The notes beneath the pieces were generated by a model, which was given only the letters and a program-made list of their open reading frames with translations, was not told where the DNA came from and ran no database searches. The position numbers and the translations under genes were made by a program. This document shows, piece by piece, positions 15,757 through 23,433 of a DNA stretch of 45,447 nt (position 1 is the stretch's first letter; every line of letters begins with the position of its first letter). The DNA is from Candidatus Desulfobacula maris. Lineage in GTDB: Bacteria; Desulfobacterota; Desulfobacteria; Desulfobacterales; Desulfobacteraceae. The stretch spans positions 1 through 45,447 of the forward strand of contig JACNHV010000252.1 of assembly GCA_014383445.1 (NCBI GenBank), given 5' to 3'.

Positions 15757-16557
15757 ATGAAGTTACGTAGCAAAATTATGATTGTCACTTTTTTTACGAT
15801 TTTATTTGTCCAGGGAATAAATTGTTTTCTTGGGATTGGTTTTCTGCTAAATAACCTTGAAGAAAATAGTATAAAAAAGTACCAGATCATCGGTAATGAA
15901 ATCCAAAGAAAACTCAATAAATCCTTAATTTTTGGTAAACCATTAACCCATATTAACTATGAAAGACTTCTGTCATATATAATTCCTGAAAATATTGAAA
16001 ATCTGCACATCATTGATACCCAAGGGAAACCCATTTATTCTTTGAAGGAAAATATAAATGAGGGCTCATTTTTATTTCAAGAAACACCGGCTCAAATTAA
16101 AACATCAGAGCATTATAACATTTATATTCCTCTTGAAGTAAAATCTGAGATTAAGGGTAATATTTTAATAATTGTTTCGCTTAAAGAAAATAAAGTAAAA
16201 TTTTTATATCTTGTAAAAAAATCCCTAATCAATTTTTTACTAGTTGTGGTTTTTACTCTTCCGATTTTATATTTTTTGCTCACAATGATTATAAACAAAC
16301 CGTTTATGCGGTATGTAAATAATCTGGAAAGATTAATAGAAAATGAGAATTTTGATGAATTGAAAGATAAGGGGATTGATCTGACCCCCGTTATTAATAT
16401 CCGGAATCAGATCGAAAAAATTAAAAAAGGAGAATGGCTGTTTCAAAAAAACAGAAATATTCATGAAAATTTTGATTTTATTGTTCATGATTCAGAAAAT
16501 ATTTCCCATAACCAGTCGCTTTATAAAAAATTTATAAAATTGTTAAATTCAAATTGA
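15757..16557 (+). CDS. Membrane sensor protein without a recognised output domain
   Basis: This 266-residue protein has a membrane helix at about residues 7-27, a periplasmic region (about 28-148) and a second helix (about 149-173). A short cytoplasmic tail contains a degenerate HAMP-like stretch and ends without any kinase, cyclase or phosphatase domain. The periplasmic part contains IQRKLNKSLIFGKPLTHINY and IIDTQGKPIYS. These line up with the N-terminal sensor of the next protein (KKEIEYALQFGLSIQTLGG, SENNILYS). GAAGG precedes the ATG. It lies 19 bp upstream of the MFS gene and probably works with it, as a dimer partner or a link to the phosphatase. The function is inferred from context only. 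Confidence 0.75.
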   Translation: MKLRSKIMIVTFFTILFVQGINCFLGIGFLLNNLEENSIKKYQIIGNEIQRKLNKSLIFGKPLTHINYERLLSYIIPENIENLHIIDTQGKPIYSLKENINEGSFLFQETPAQIKTSEHYNIYIPLEVKSEIKGNILIIVSLKENKVKFLYLVKKSLINFLLVVVFTLPILYFLLTMIINKPFMRYVNNLERLIENENFDELKDKGIDLTPVINIRNQIEKIKKGEWLFQKNRNIHENFDFIVHDSENISHNQSLYKKFIKLLNSN

Positions 16558-16576
16558 GAATCAGGAATTCACACCA

Positions 16577-18583
16577 ATGTATGGTAGACGACTCATAATA
16601 ATTGTTCTTTTGTTTATTAGTCTTTCCAATCTCATTTACATGTTCTTTAATGTGAAAATGTTCCAGCATGAGTATGAAAATCAGATTATCGAACAGGTTC
16701 AGGAGCTTGGAGATGCAGTAAAAAAAGAAATTGAGTATGCACTGCAGTTTGGACTATCTATTCAAACTTTAGGTGGTATGGATTCCTTTTTGCAATCAAT
16801 ACTGGAGAATTCTCCTGAACTTGTTTATGTTAAAATACTTAGTGAAAACAATATCTTGTACTCAGCATCAAGACAAAATGAGGTTGTACAAGAAATAAAA
16901 ATCAATATACTTGCTTCTGATTCAAAGAATGAAAAAGCCCTGATTTTACTTGGTATAGGCGATGAATTAGGTAAAAAAATTGGGATAATGTTTTTTGATC
17001 TGATTACGATATTTTTAGCAGGGCTTATAATTACCTATGAAATTATAAGGTTTTTTACATCAAAACTGGTTATAATTCCTTTTCAGGAGTCTATTTCTTC
17101 CCTGAATAAAATAGTGAAAAATCTCGATCCAGATACCCACGAGAAATTTCCTTCAGAATATACTTCATTTCTTTCACGATTGAAACACTGTGTAAACATA
17201 ATCATTCTTCAGATTGATGATGTTTATAATAAATTAAATCTGGTTGGGCTGGAAGCAATTTCAACTATTTTTTATGGTAGGGGATTATTGTTAAAAGAGA
17301 TTAATAAGAAAAAATTGTTTTTAAAAAAGATTGTACAAAAAAATTACCAGGTCATAAAAATTATTGATCCTTCCCTTGTTAGACCCATAGTATTTATATT
17401 TTTTTTTAGTTCAAATCTTCATTCATGCTTTCTTCCAATATTTACCAGGGATCTTCTTGCTCAGGATACTTTTCTAACTGGTTTTTTTTCCGATGAAATT
17501 CTTATGGGTCTCCCTATCACCAGTTACATGATAAGTGCCACTGTTTTTATGCTTGCTTCAGGAACAAAACTATTCCAATGGATTCGGCAGGATTATGCTG
17601 TAGGCTTTGCCACCCTTTGTACTTCATTTGGGCTTTTTATATGTGGAATCTCAGAAAATATTGTACAGCTCATTCTCGGAAGAGTTATTTGTGCTATTGG
17701 ATTCGCAATTGTTGTCATATATTGTAAACAATTTATTATTAATAATTCCAGCGAAAAAGATAGATCTTTTTATCTTGCCGGTTTTAATTCCGCTTTTGCC
17801 GGGGGCTTGTTTTGCAGTATTATTTTTGGAAGTATAATGGCAGATTATTTTTCCTACCGATTTGTTTTTTTCTCAGCTTCGATCATGATCCTTTTAATAT
17901 TTTTTTTTGATTATATGGTATTGTCTAAGAATCTTCCAATCGGCAACCAAATTGAAAACACAGAAAAAATTGGGGTTTTGAACTTTTTAAAGTATGGGTT
18001 TAATGACAAAAACCTTATCTGCATACTTATACAGAGTGTTATCACAAGGATAACTTTTATCGGTTTTTTTTACTATTCATTGCCGATTGTTTTAAAACCA
18101 GATTTTACTTATTCAGACATCGGAAGGATAATGATGTTTTATGGTTTGCCGGGTATTCTTTTTGCGAGCATTATTAACAAAAGAATCAAAAGAGTAGAAC
18201 AAAGCAAATTTTTCGTGATAGTATCAAATATTGCTCTGGGGATTTCTTTTATGATGTTTAACTATTTTATGTCTGGTTCTACAATGTTTAAAGCATGCTC
18301 GATTATATTCATTCTGTTGCTCCTTGGAATTTCAAACAGCATATCGTTTCCTTCTCAGTTAAGACTTTTTTTAACAACTAAGACCGCTAAAACTATAGGA
18401 ACTAGAACGTCACTTGCAGTATATCATTCAATTGAAAGAATAGGCAGCAGTTTTGGTCCAATTGTTTTTGGATATTTTGCAGCTTGCTATGATATAAACA
18501 TGGCAGTGGTTCTTGGAGGATTATTATGTATTTGTGGAAATTTGGTATTTATGATATTTTTCAATCTCAGAAATTCAAATTGA
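16577..18583 (+). CDS. MFS transporter fused to an N-terminal membrane sensor
   Basis: This 668-residue membrane protein has two parts. Residues 1-165 form a sensor unit: a helix at about 8-25, a periplasmic segment and a second helix at about 140-162, then a HAMP-like linker to about 265. Residues 270-668 are a major facilitator superfamily permease with about 12 helices. MFS members export or import small molecules by proton coupling; substrate and direction cannot be read here. The sensor part resembles the whole periplasmic domain of the preceding protein. A sensor-transporter fusion suggests that transport is set by a periplasmic signal, perhaps through the orphan binding proteins. It forms an operon with 15757 and 18603 (19-bp gaps). 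Confidence 0.85.
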   Translation: MYGRRLIIIVLLFISLSNLIYMFFNVKMFQHEYENQIIEQVQELGDAVKKEIEYALQFGLSIQTLGGMDSFLQSILENSPELVYVKILSENNILYSASRQNEVVQEIKINILASDSKNEKALILLGIGDELGKKIGIMFFDLITIFLAGLIITYEIIRFFTSKLVIIPFQESISSLNKIVKNLDPDTHEKFPSEYTSFLSRLKHCVNIIILQIDDVYNKLNLVGLEAISTIFYGRGLLLKEINKKKLFLKKIVQKNYQVIKIIDPSLVRPIVFIFFFSSNLHSCFLPIFTRDLLAQDTFLTGFFSDEILMGLPITSYMISATVFMLASGTKLFQWIRQDYAVGFATLCTSFGLFICGISENIVQLILGRVICAIGFAIVVIYCKQFIINNSSEKDRSFYLAGFNSAFAGGLFCSIIFGSIMADYFSYRFVFFSASIMILLIFFFDYMVLSKNLPIGNQIENTEKIGVLNFLKYGFNDKNLICILIQSVITRITFIGFFYYSLPIVLKPDFTYSDIGRIMMFYGLPGILFASIINKRIKRVEQSKFFVIVSNIALGISFMMFNYFMSGSTMFKACSIIFILLLLGISNSISFPSQLRLFLTTKTAKTIGTRTSLAVYHSIERIGSSFGPIVFGYFAACYDINMAVVLGGLLCICGNLVFMIFFNLRNSN

Positions 18584-18602
18584 ACATTATAAAAAAGGAG
18601 CT

Positions 18603-19625
18603 ATGCTTAAAATGAAAAAAACAATATATATATCAATATGTTTGATGATTTTTTTTAATGCGGGTACTATCTTTGCCGACGAAAAAAAATATAAAATTTT
18701 ATCAATTCAACACCAGAGTTTCATTCCATATAGCAGGTCTTTAAAAGGATTTGAAAACGGCATAATAGAATCAGGTTACAAAGATAAAGTTGATATAATA
18801 CAGTATAACGCCATGGGAGATTTAAAAGCTTTGGATATATATATTGAAAAAATTAAAAATGGGGATGATATAGACATTATTTTTTCCATTGGTACCCAGG
18901 CAACAAAAAGAGTAATTAAGAACATAAAAAATATTCCTATTGTATTCACAGATCTTGGTACACCGGAATATTCTGGAATTGTAACAGACTGGAAAACTTC
19001 CAATGCAAATTACACAGGTGTGGAAACAAGGAATTATATTGCAATTGGAATAAATCTGCTTCATGAATTAATTGCGTTTAAAAAAATAGGGATGATATAT
19101 CTGAAAGGATCTCCCAGTCATGAAGGTGCGATTAAACAGGTAACAGAGACTGCTAAAACATCAGGGTTTGATTTCATTTACACGGGATTTTCCCTTCGGG
19201 ATAATCAAGGTAAAGAATACCCTTTAGAAATAATTAGAAAAAATATTAAAGAAGCTCTTGATTATGTTGTTCCAAAAGTTGATGTCTTTTATGTCCAGGT
19301 ATCAAAGACATTTAATATAAATTTTGACTTATTTTTTGAAAATTTTAAAACGAACAGTATCCCAAGTGCAGGCGATCCTGTCTATATAAAAAAAGGGCTT
19401 GTTATGGGCATTGGAAGGAATAAGGAACAGTTTGGAAAACAATGTGCAGAATATGTTGTCAAAATTCTGAATGGGACTGATCCAGCCTTGTTGCCTATGG
19501 ATGTCGGCAAATCGTTTTCTATATCGTTGAATACCGAAGCAGCTACAATTGTTGGTTATAATCCTTCAATTGATATTTTAAGTGCAGCTGATGATATTTA
19601 TAAAGAAATGGACGTTAAAAAGTAA
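18603..19625 (+). CDS. Orphan ABC_sub_bind periplasmic protein 2
   Basis: This 340-residue exported protein has a signal peptide ending near residue 25 (TIFA|DE) and an ABC_sub_bind (PF04392) fold. Elements include YKILSIQHQS, IDIIFSIGTQATKRV, IPIVFTDLGTPEYSG and the C-terminal NPSIDILSAADDI. It is a diverged paralogue of the protein at 10697 and likewise lacks a permease and ATPase. AAGGAG lies very close to the ATG at 18603; ATG 18612 is possible. It follows the MFS-sensor gene by 19 bp, suggesting that it presents ligand to the sensor domains. Its last 11 bp overlap the convergent acyltransferase gene. Confidence 0.85.
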   Translation: MLKMKKTIYISICLMIFFNAGTIFADEKKYKILSIQHQSFIPYSRSLKGFENGIIESGYKDKVDIIQYNAMGDLKALDIYIEKIKNGDDIDIIFSIGTQATKRVIKNIKNIPIVFTDLGTPEYSGIVTDWKTSNANYTGVETRNYIAIGINLLHELIAFKKIGMIYLKGSPSHEGAIKQVTETAKTSGFDFIYTGFSLRDNQGKEYPLEIIRKNIKEALDYVVPKVDVFYVQVSKTFNINFDLFFENFKTNSIPSAGDPVYIKKGLVMGIGRNKEQFGKQCAEYVVKILNGTDPALLPMDVGKSFSISLNTEAATIVGYNPSIDILSAADDIYKEMDVKK

Positions 19626-20220
19626 TCGGCACTCCATACCAGGGATAATTTTTAATAAGTTGCGGAATAGATTTTTCAATAATCTTTATTGCATTACTAA
19701 ATTGATTACGATTTAGAACAGCCAGTTCTCGGGGACTGTTTGGAAACAGTTTCGTTTGCCATGAATGAGCAAGAGTATGGCATTGATATCCCAGTTTTTT
19801 CATAAATTTTATTCTTGGTGCCGTCTGGTAAATAGGGCTCATCACAGTATTAATATCATGATCTATTGCAGCTATTAAGCAATAATATCTTAAAATTTGA
19901 TTCAGGCCTTTTCCCTGATAGGATTTTTTTGTTACAGCACTATTAAAAACAAGTGCGGGAAAACTTATTTTAACCGGGAGATCACATTCTAGGACATGGG
20001 TAGCTTGTTTTTTATTAAAAACCGGGATTACACGAATTGTTGCGATAACTTCATTACCTTTATGCAATACCTCAATAACATTATTATTATCATCAATTTC
20101 GTTCCATTTTAAAAGTTCAGGTTTTAACAGTTTGAAATCTTTTGATCTACTGAATTCTGTCAATCGAAGATCAGTTATCTTATCGTGATCTTTTTCTGAT
20201 GCAATCCTTATCTGGTTCAT
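19615..20220 (-). CDS. GNAT-fold N-acyltransferase
   Basis: This 201-residue protein has GNAT features. The acyl-CoA-binding motif is AVTKKSYQGKGLNQILRYY (about residues 95-113, the Q-x-x-G-x-G/A loop after beta-4). A C-terminal stretch (SPIYQTAPRIKFMKKLGYQ) is typical of the family. The general layout recalls N-acyl amino-acid synthases (FeeM-like) and autoinducer synthases, but I cannot prove this. It would acylate an amine with a CoA- or ACP-linked acyl group. It converges with and overlaps the binding-protein gene by 11 bp, which ties it to the locus. AGGATAACGT precedes the ATG. A tailoring role for the product of the racemase/ATP-grasp genes is inference. Confidence 0.72.
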   Translation of the reverse strand: MNQIRIASEKDHDKITDLRLTEFSRSKDFKLLKPELLKWNEIDDNNNVIEVLHKGNEVIATIRVIPVFNKKQATHVLECDLPVKISFPALVFNSAVTKKSYQGKGLNQILRYYCLIAAIDHDINTVMSPIYQTAPRIKFMKKLGYQCHTLAHSWQTKLFPNSPRELAVLNRNQFSNAIKIIEKSIPQLIKNYPWYGVPITF

Positions 20221-20539
20221 ACGTTATCCTAAAGTAAAGTTTAAAAATATAGAGAATAAAGTCAAAAAAACAATGGTCCTGAATCACCAATCCTGAATCC
20301 TCTGAAATTTTCAAAATAGCTTGATCTGTCAAAAGCATTTTTTGATCCTGCAAAGGAATACTTAAAAGAGCCAATAAAAAATAAAAACAGACCGGATAAC
20401 GCTTTTCATTAAGAAATCCGCTTTTTAAGCATCATTTATTATAAAAGAAAAAAAAATACACTAAACAACCATTGATTTCAAGCCGATAGTTAATTAGTGT
20501 TAAAAATAATAATTTTCAATTTATTTTATATCTTCAAAA
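20221..20539. other. Intergenic gap after the type VI operon
   Basis: This 319-bp AT-rich stretch lies between the end of the T6SS operon and the start of the acyltransferase gene, both on the minus strand. A 64-codon frame at 20180-20374 has no ribosome site and is rejected. The only structure I can support is the terminator-like hairpin at 20444-20500. Confidence 0.5.
20444..20500 (-). terminator. Probable terminator of the type VI operon
   Basis: Read on the minus strand, acactaa (20500-20494) pairs with ttagtgt (20464-20458) around a 29-nt loop. It is followed at once by a run of nine or more T. It lies about 40 bp past the stop codon of the last T6SS gene. The stem is short and the loop long, so efficiency is uncertain. 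Confidence 0.45.
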
Positions 20540-22006
20540 TTACCATGTAAAAGAAAATTCTATTTTACCGGAACCTGCAAGAATAGATTCCGGCGGTATA
20601 AAAGATATATTAAAGATTTTTTGGTCGTCTAAAGCGGTTCTGTTATCTATAACTAGAATATCATCCGGCGGATTATGTCCGGTTTGTTTGAATAATCCTG
20701 TCAGAGCTGTCCTGATTTCATCTTCCGGCCTGTTACTGGATATGCTTTTTTTCCGGATATCAATGAGAGATTCAATAATGCGGTTGAAAAACAATTGAAA
20801 CTTTATTGAATCACCTGCAAGCGAAGACTCTTTGGGAATAAATACCACATCCTTGTTCTTCATTCCCACAACAGGGGTGATCCCTGCTTCAACAAGTTGC
20901 ATAATTCTGTCTTCAGAAAACAGGGCCTGGGTGGAAGCCGTGCTTTTCCCATCACAATCAACCATGGCAAGATCCTCAATACGATTTGTATTATATCTTG
21001 TAAATCCCATGGGCCAGCCTGAATTGTTAACCGACATGGCGCATAAGGTTCCAATGGCCCATACAGGGGAGACAAAAAGCGGGTGTTCTTCAAAATCATG
21101 GGCAGGCCTTACGGCAAAGCTGTTGCAGTTTGCAAGTAACCATGCAGCACCTGGAAGTGTTTTGATTTTTTTAAATTTTGCATAGGAAACATCGTCAAGA
21201 TGATTTTTTATATATGGAATTTTGTGGATTTGATTAAAATTTTCTATTCTGAAGAAATCGGGTTTTATCCATATACAGGCAGGCAAAAGCATTGTGTCTG
21301 TGAATTGTGTCACTTTTTCCAAAAGTTCAATAGACGGCATGGTATTATCAAAACCAAGGTCAATGAGAACCATATTGGGAATCTCATCCTGCGGCAGTGA
21401 TGCTATCTCATCTAAAACAGTCTCAAGACTGTTATGGGATACAGAAGATATGCTGACACATATCTTTTCAAAACCTTTTATACCTGCCTTTTTAACCAGA
21501 TTCAAAAGTCCTCTCCATGCAGATTCGGTTTTTTGAAATTCCCTGTTTGAAAAAATTTCCCGGATAATGGGAGAGGCATCAGAATCTGTCTGATTTTTCT
21601 TTAACAAACTATCCGATGAAGTATCCGTTACAATTTCAGAACTTGCAACCATGGACAGGATGTCATCTATTTTGCTTTTTTCTTCTTTACCAGATTGAAC
21701 AGATTTGTTTTTTTGACCCGTAGTCTGTGATGATGCATTTGTTTTTGATAGTGATGCTAGGTATGAATTGTTTTTTATTATGGATTCAGGCTTGAAATCT
21801 TTTATTCTTTTGAATTTTAAGGAGACTGCGCCGTCAGGGCAAATATCCAGCGGCAACGGGATATAAAGAACGGGTGACAATTTTTCAATTGCTTCATCAA
21901 TTGAATAGAGATCAACTTCAACAAAATCTGGTTTAAATTTTTCTTCAGGCACAGGGGCAAATGGCCCAAGAGCCAGGATTTTATAGGGAAGTTGTTCATA
22001 GCTCAT
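20540..22006 (-). CDS. TssB-TssC fusion, second sheath-like protein
   Basis: This 488-residue protein looks like TssB joined to TssC. Residues 1-90 (YKILALGPFAP, FKRIKDFKPESII) match the TssB pattern seen at 39951 (LNFNSLKDFDPDAIVDKV). Residues from about 150 match TssC at 38450: FQKTESAWRGL against FQKIESSWRSL, then IWIKPDFFRIENFNQIHKIP against ISAAGSQFFGLDSFEGLPNL, and SYAKFKKI against QYAKWQSF. The C-terminus (LDDQKIFNISFIPPES) resembles a sheath C-terminal domain. Canonical TssB and TssC are intact in the same operon, so this is an extra sheath-like component. The start at 22006 has AGGGAG inside the preceding gene's end. It could be a baseplate, cap or cargo adaptor; the role is unproven. 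Confidence 0.8.
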   Translation of the reverse strand: MSYEQLPYKILALGPFAPVPEEKFKPDFVEVDLYSIDEAIEKLSPVLYIPLPLDICPDGAVSLKFKRIKDFKPESIIKNNSYLASLSKTNASSQTTGQKNKSVQSGKEEKSKIDDILSMVASSEIVTDTSSDSLLKKNQTDSDASPIIREIFSNREFQKTESAWRGLLNLVKKAGIKGFEKICVSISSVSHNSLETVLDEIASLPQDEIPNMVLIDLGFDNTMPSIELLEKVTQFTDTMLLPACIWIKPDFFRIENFNQIHKIPYIKNHLDDVSYAKFKKIKTLPGAAWLLANCNSFAVRPAHDFEEHPLFVSPVWAIGTLCAMSVNNSGWPMGFTRYNTNRIEDLAMVDCDGKSTASTQALFSEDRIMQLVEAGITPVVGMKNKDVVFIPKESSLAGDSIKFQLFFNRIIESLIDIRKKSISSNRPEDEIRTALTGLFKQTGHNPPDDILVIDNRTALDDQKIFNISFIPPESILAGSGKIEFSFTW

Positions 22007-22007
22007 T

Positions 22008-22319
22008 TTATTCTCCCTTTTGCTTTGAAAGATTATGCTGCAGGGCTGCCTGTGCTTTCTGCAAGGCTTGCTGAAGTGTTTGAACCAGTAAATAAGCATT
22101 ACCCACGGACATTACAATGCGGTTTGAAATGCTGGCATGCTCAGGCATAGCTTTATGATGATTGCCAAATTCTATAGTTACATCCCCAACACCGGCATAT
22201 ACATTAAAAATATCACGATATACATATTCAAGTTCCTGGGGAACATGAAACTGAATCTCTGGCGGTTGAGGATTTTCTTTTTCGTCTTTCGTCTTTCGTC
22301 TTTTTTTTTCTTCAGTCAT
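22008..22319 (-). CDS. DUF3467-family protein
   Basis: This is a small 103-residue protein. After a charged, lysine-rich N-terminus it reads QELEYVYRDIFNVYAGVGDV and SNRIVMSVGNAYLLVQTLQQ. This is the pattern of DUF3467 proteins (beta strands, then R-I-V-M-S and a helix). The family function is unknown. ATG at 22319 has GGAG with a 6-nt spacer; an upstream TTG (22331) lacks a site. Its stop lies one base before the start of the sheath fusion, whose ribosome site is inside this gene, so the two are coupled. Its place among cargo genes suggests an adaptor or assembly role. Confidence 0.78.
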   Translation of the reverse strand: MTEEKKRRKTKDEKENPQPPEIQFHVPQELEYVYRDIFNVYAGVGDVTIEFGNHHKAMPEHASISNRIVMSVGNAYLLVQTLQQALQKAQAALQHNLSKQKGE

Positions 22320-22348
22320 TATTGGCTCCAATCATTTTTAAATAAGCA

Positions 22349-22753
22349 TCAGGTCAGGTACAAGACTTTGAATTGTCCTGGAATCAGTGTCATCCCACTG
22401 GTATTGGTTAAATTCTGCATAGTATTGTCAAGCATCCTTGTGGCTGGCAGGCCACCTGTGATTATTTTCATACTGCATCTTATATTCCGGGCAGGTCCCA
22501 TCATAATCTGGGATGCAACACCGCCCAAAGCCCCTGTATTGTCACCCATACTTGTTGGAACTGTTGTCCCGATATGATGAGCCGGCATGAACATGATTAA
22601 ATGCTTCATTGATGCGGTTGGCGGAATCGCCATAACCTTTACTGCCATATTTGGATATGGAATCGGCACAGTTACAACAGGTGGTGGTGCCGGTGTCTTG
22701 CAGACATCAGGAAACGCGATATCCATACCGGGCATTGAACAATTTGCAAACAT
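22349..22753 (-). CDS. PAAR-like DUF4150 spike-tip protein
   Basis: This 134-residue protein shows the DUF4150 (PAAR-like) signature. It opens with MDIAFPDVCKTPAPPPVVTV and IPYPNMA, followed by glycine-rich turns with MGDNTGALGG and NIRCSMKIITGGLPATRM. PAAR proteins cap the VgrG trimer, sharpen the tip and often carry effectors. No toxin domain follows, so any effector would be a separate polypeptide. AGGAG precedes the ATG. It sits in the cargo block after VgrG, next to DUF3540 and pentapeptide genes, as in other DUF2169-type T6SS loci. Confidence 0.88.
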   Translation of the reverse strand: MFANCSMPGMDIAFPDVCKTPAPPPVVTVPIPYPNMAVKVMAIPPTASMKHLIMFMPAHHIGTTVPTSMGDNTGALGGVASQIMMGPARNIRCSMKIITGGLPATRMLDNTMQNLTNTSGMTLIPGQFKVLYLT

Positions 22754-22773
22754 AAAATACTCCTAATAAAAAA

Positions 22774-23433
22774 TTACCCCATGAGGATTTTTTCCCCGTC
22801 TATTTTTGTAATTTTTTTACTGTTCATAATGGTATATTTTGAATCAATGGAGCATAATCCATCAGCTCGTCTGGTCATTTGACCAGCTTTTACCATGTCG
22901 TTATCTTCTGTGCTTCTGATATATCCTTTAAAACGATCAATCACCTGTTTTGCCATTGTATTGATCAAATTGCTGATCAGACGTACAGTTTTAAAACTTG
23001 CCTGAAGCTCATTACCATTGGCTGTAATATTATCATAGGACACAATGGCCTCCTGGCTTTTATGTATAACCTTTTTTGAAAAAAAGTTCACATCTTTTGA
23101 TGCAATGGTCACATTGTCTGAGAAATGTATATTCAGGCTTCCCTGATTGGCCTGGAATGCCACGTCAGACGGAAAGGAGATATTCATTTTCTGGGTGGCA
23201 GGTCTTTCAATAATGCCCAAAATATAAATCATTCCATTTTCACTTTCCGAACAGATAATGATGTCACCCGGTTGTGGATCAATAATACAGGAGAATGCTT
23301 TTTTTGCCTTTATGGTGTCTCCTGTCATGTTGATAATTATTTCATCGGATATAATAGATACCACAGAGCCGGTCCGGATAACAGATCTATTGTTTGAATG
23401 AATCGGAATTACTTTTCTTGCTGAGTTGTTCAT
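22774..23433 (-). CDS. DUF3540 type VI secretion-associated protein
   Basis: This 219-residue protein matches the DUF3540 family, found in T6SS loci beside DUF2169 and DUF4150 genes. It has an OB-like N-terminal part (TGSVVSIISDEIIINMTGDT, PQPGDIIICSESENG). A repetitive beta region follows (SLNIHFSDNVTIASKDVNFF), and then a helical C-terminal region. The beta region looks like a short VgrG-type spike, so it may be a spike-like adaptor; that is inference. ATG at 23433 overlaps the upstream TGA (ATGA), with GGGGGAA before it; an upstream in-frame ATG at 23445 is less likely. Confidence 0.82.
   Translation of the reverse strand: MNNSARKVIPIHSNNRSVIRTGSVVSIISDEIIINMTGDTIKAKKAFSCIIDPQPGDIIICSESENGMIYILGIIERPATQKMNISFPSDVAFQANQGSLNIHFSDNVTIASKDVNFFSKKVIHKSQEAIVSYDNITANGNELQASFKTVRLISNLINTMAKQVIDRFKGYIRSTEDNDMVKAGQMTRRADGLCSIDSKYTIMNSKKITKIDGEKILMG

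Noticed and set aside
20180-20374. 64-codon minus-strand frame upstream of the acyltransferase
   Set aside because: It overlaps the start of the acyltransferase in another frame and has no ribosome site.
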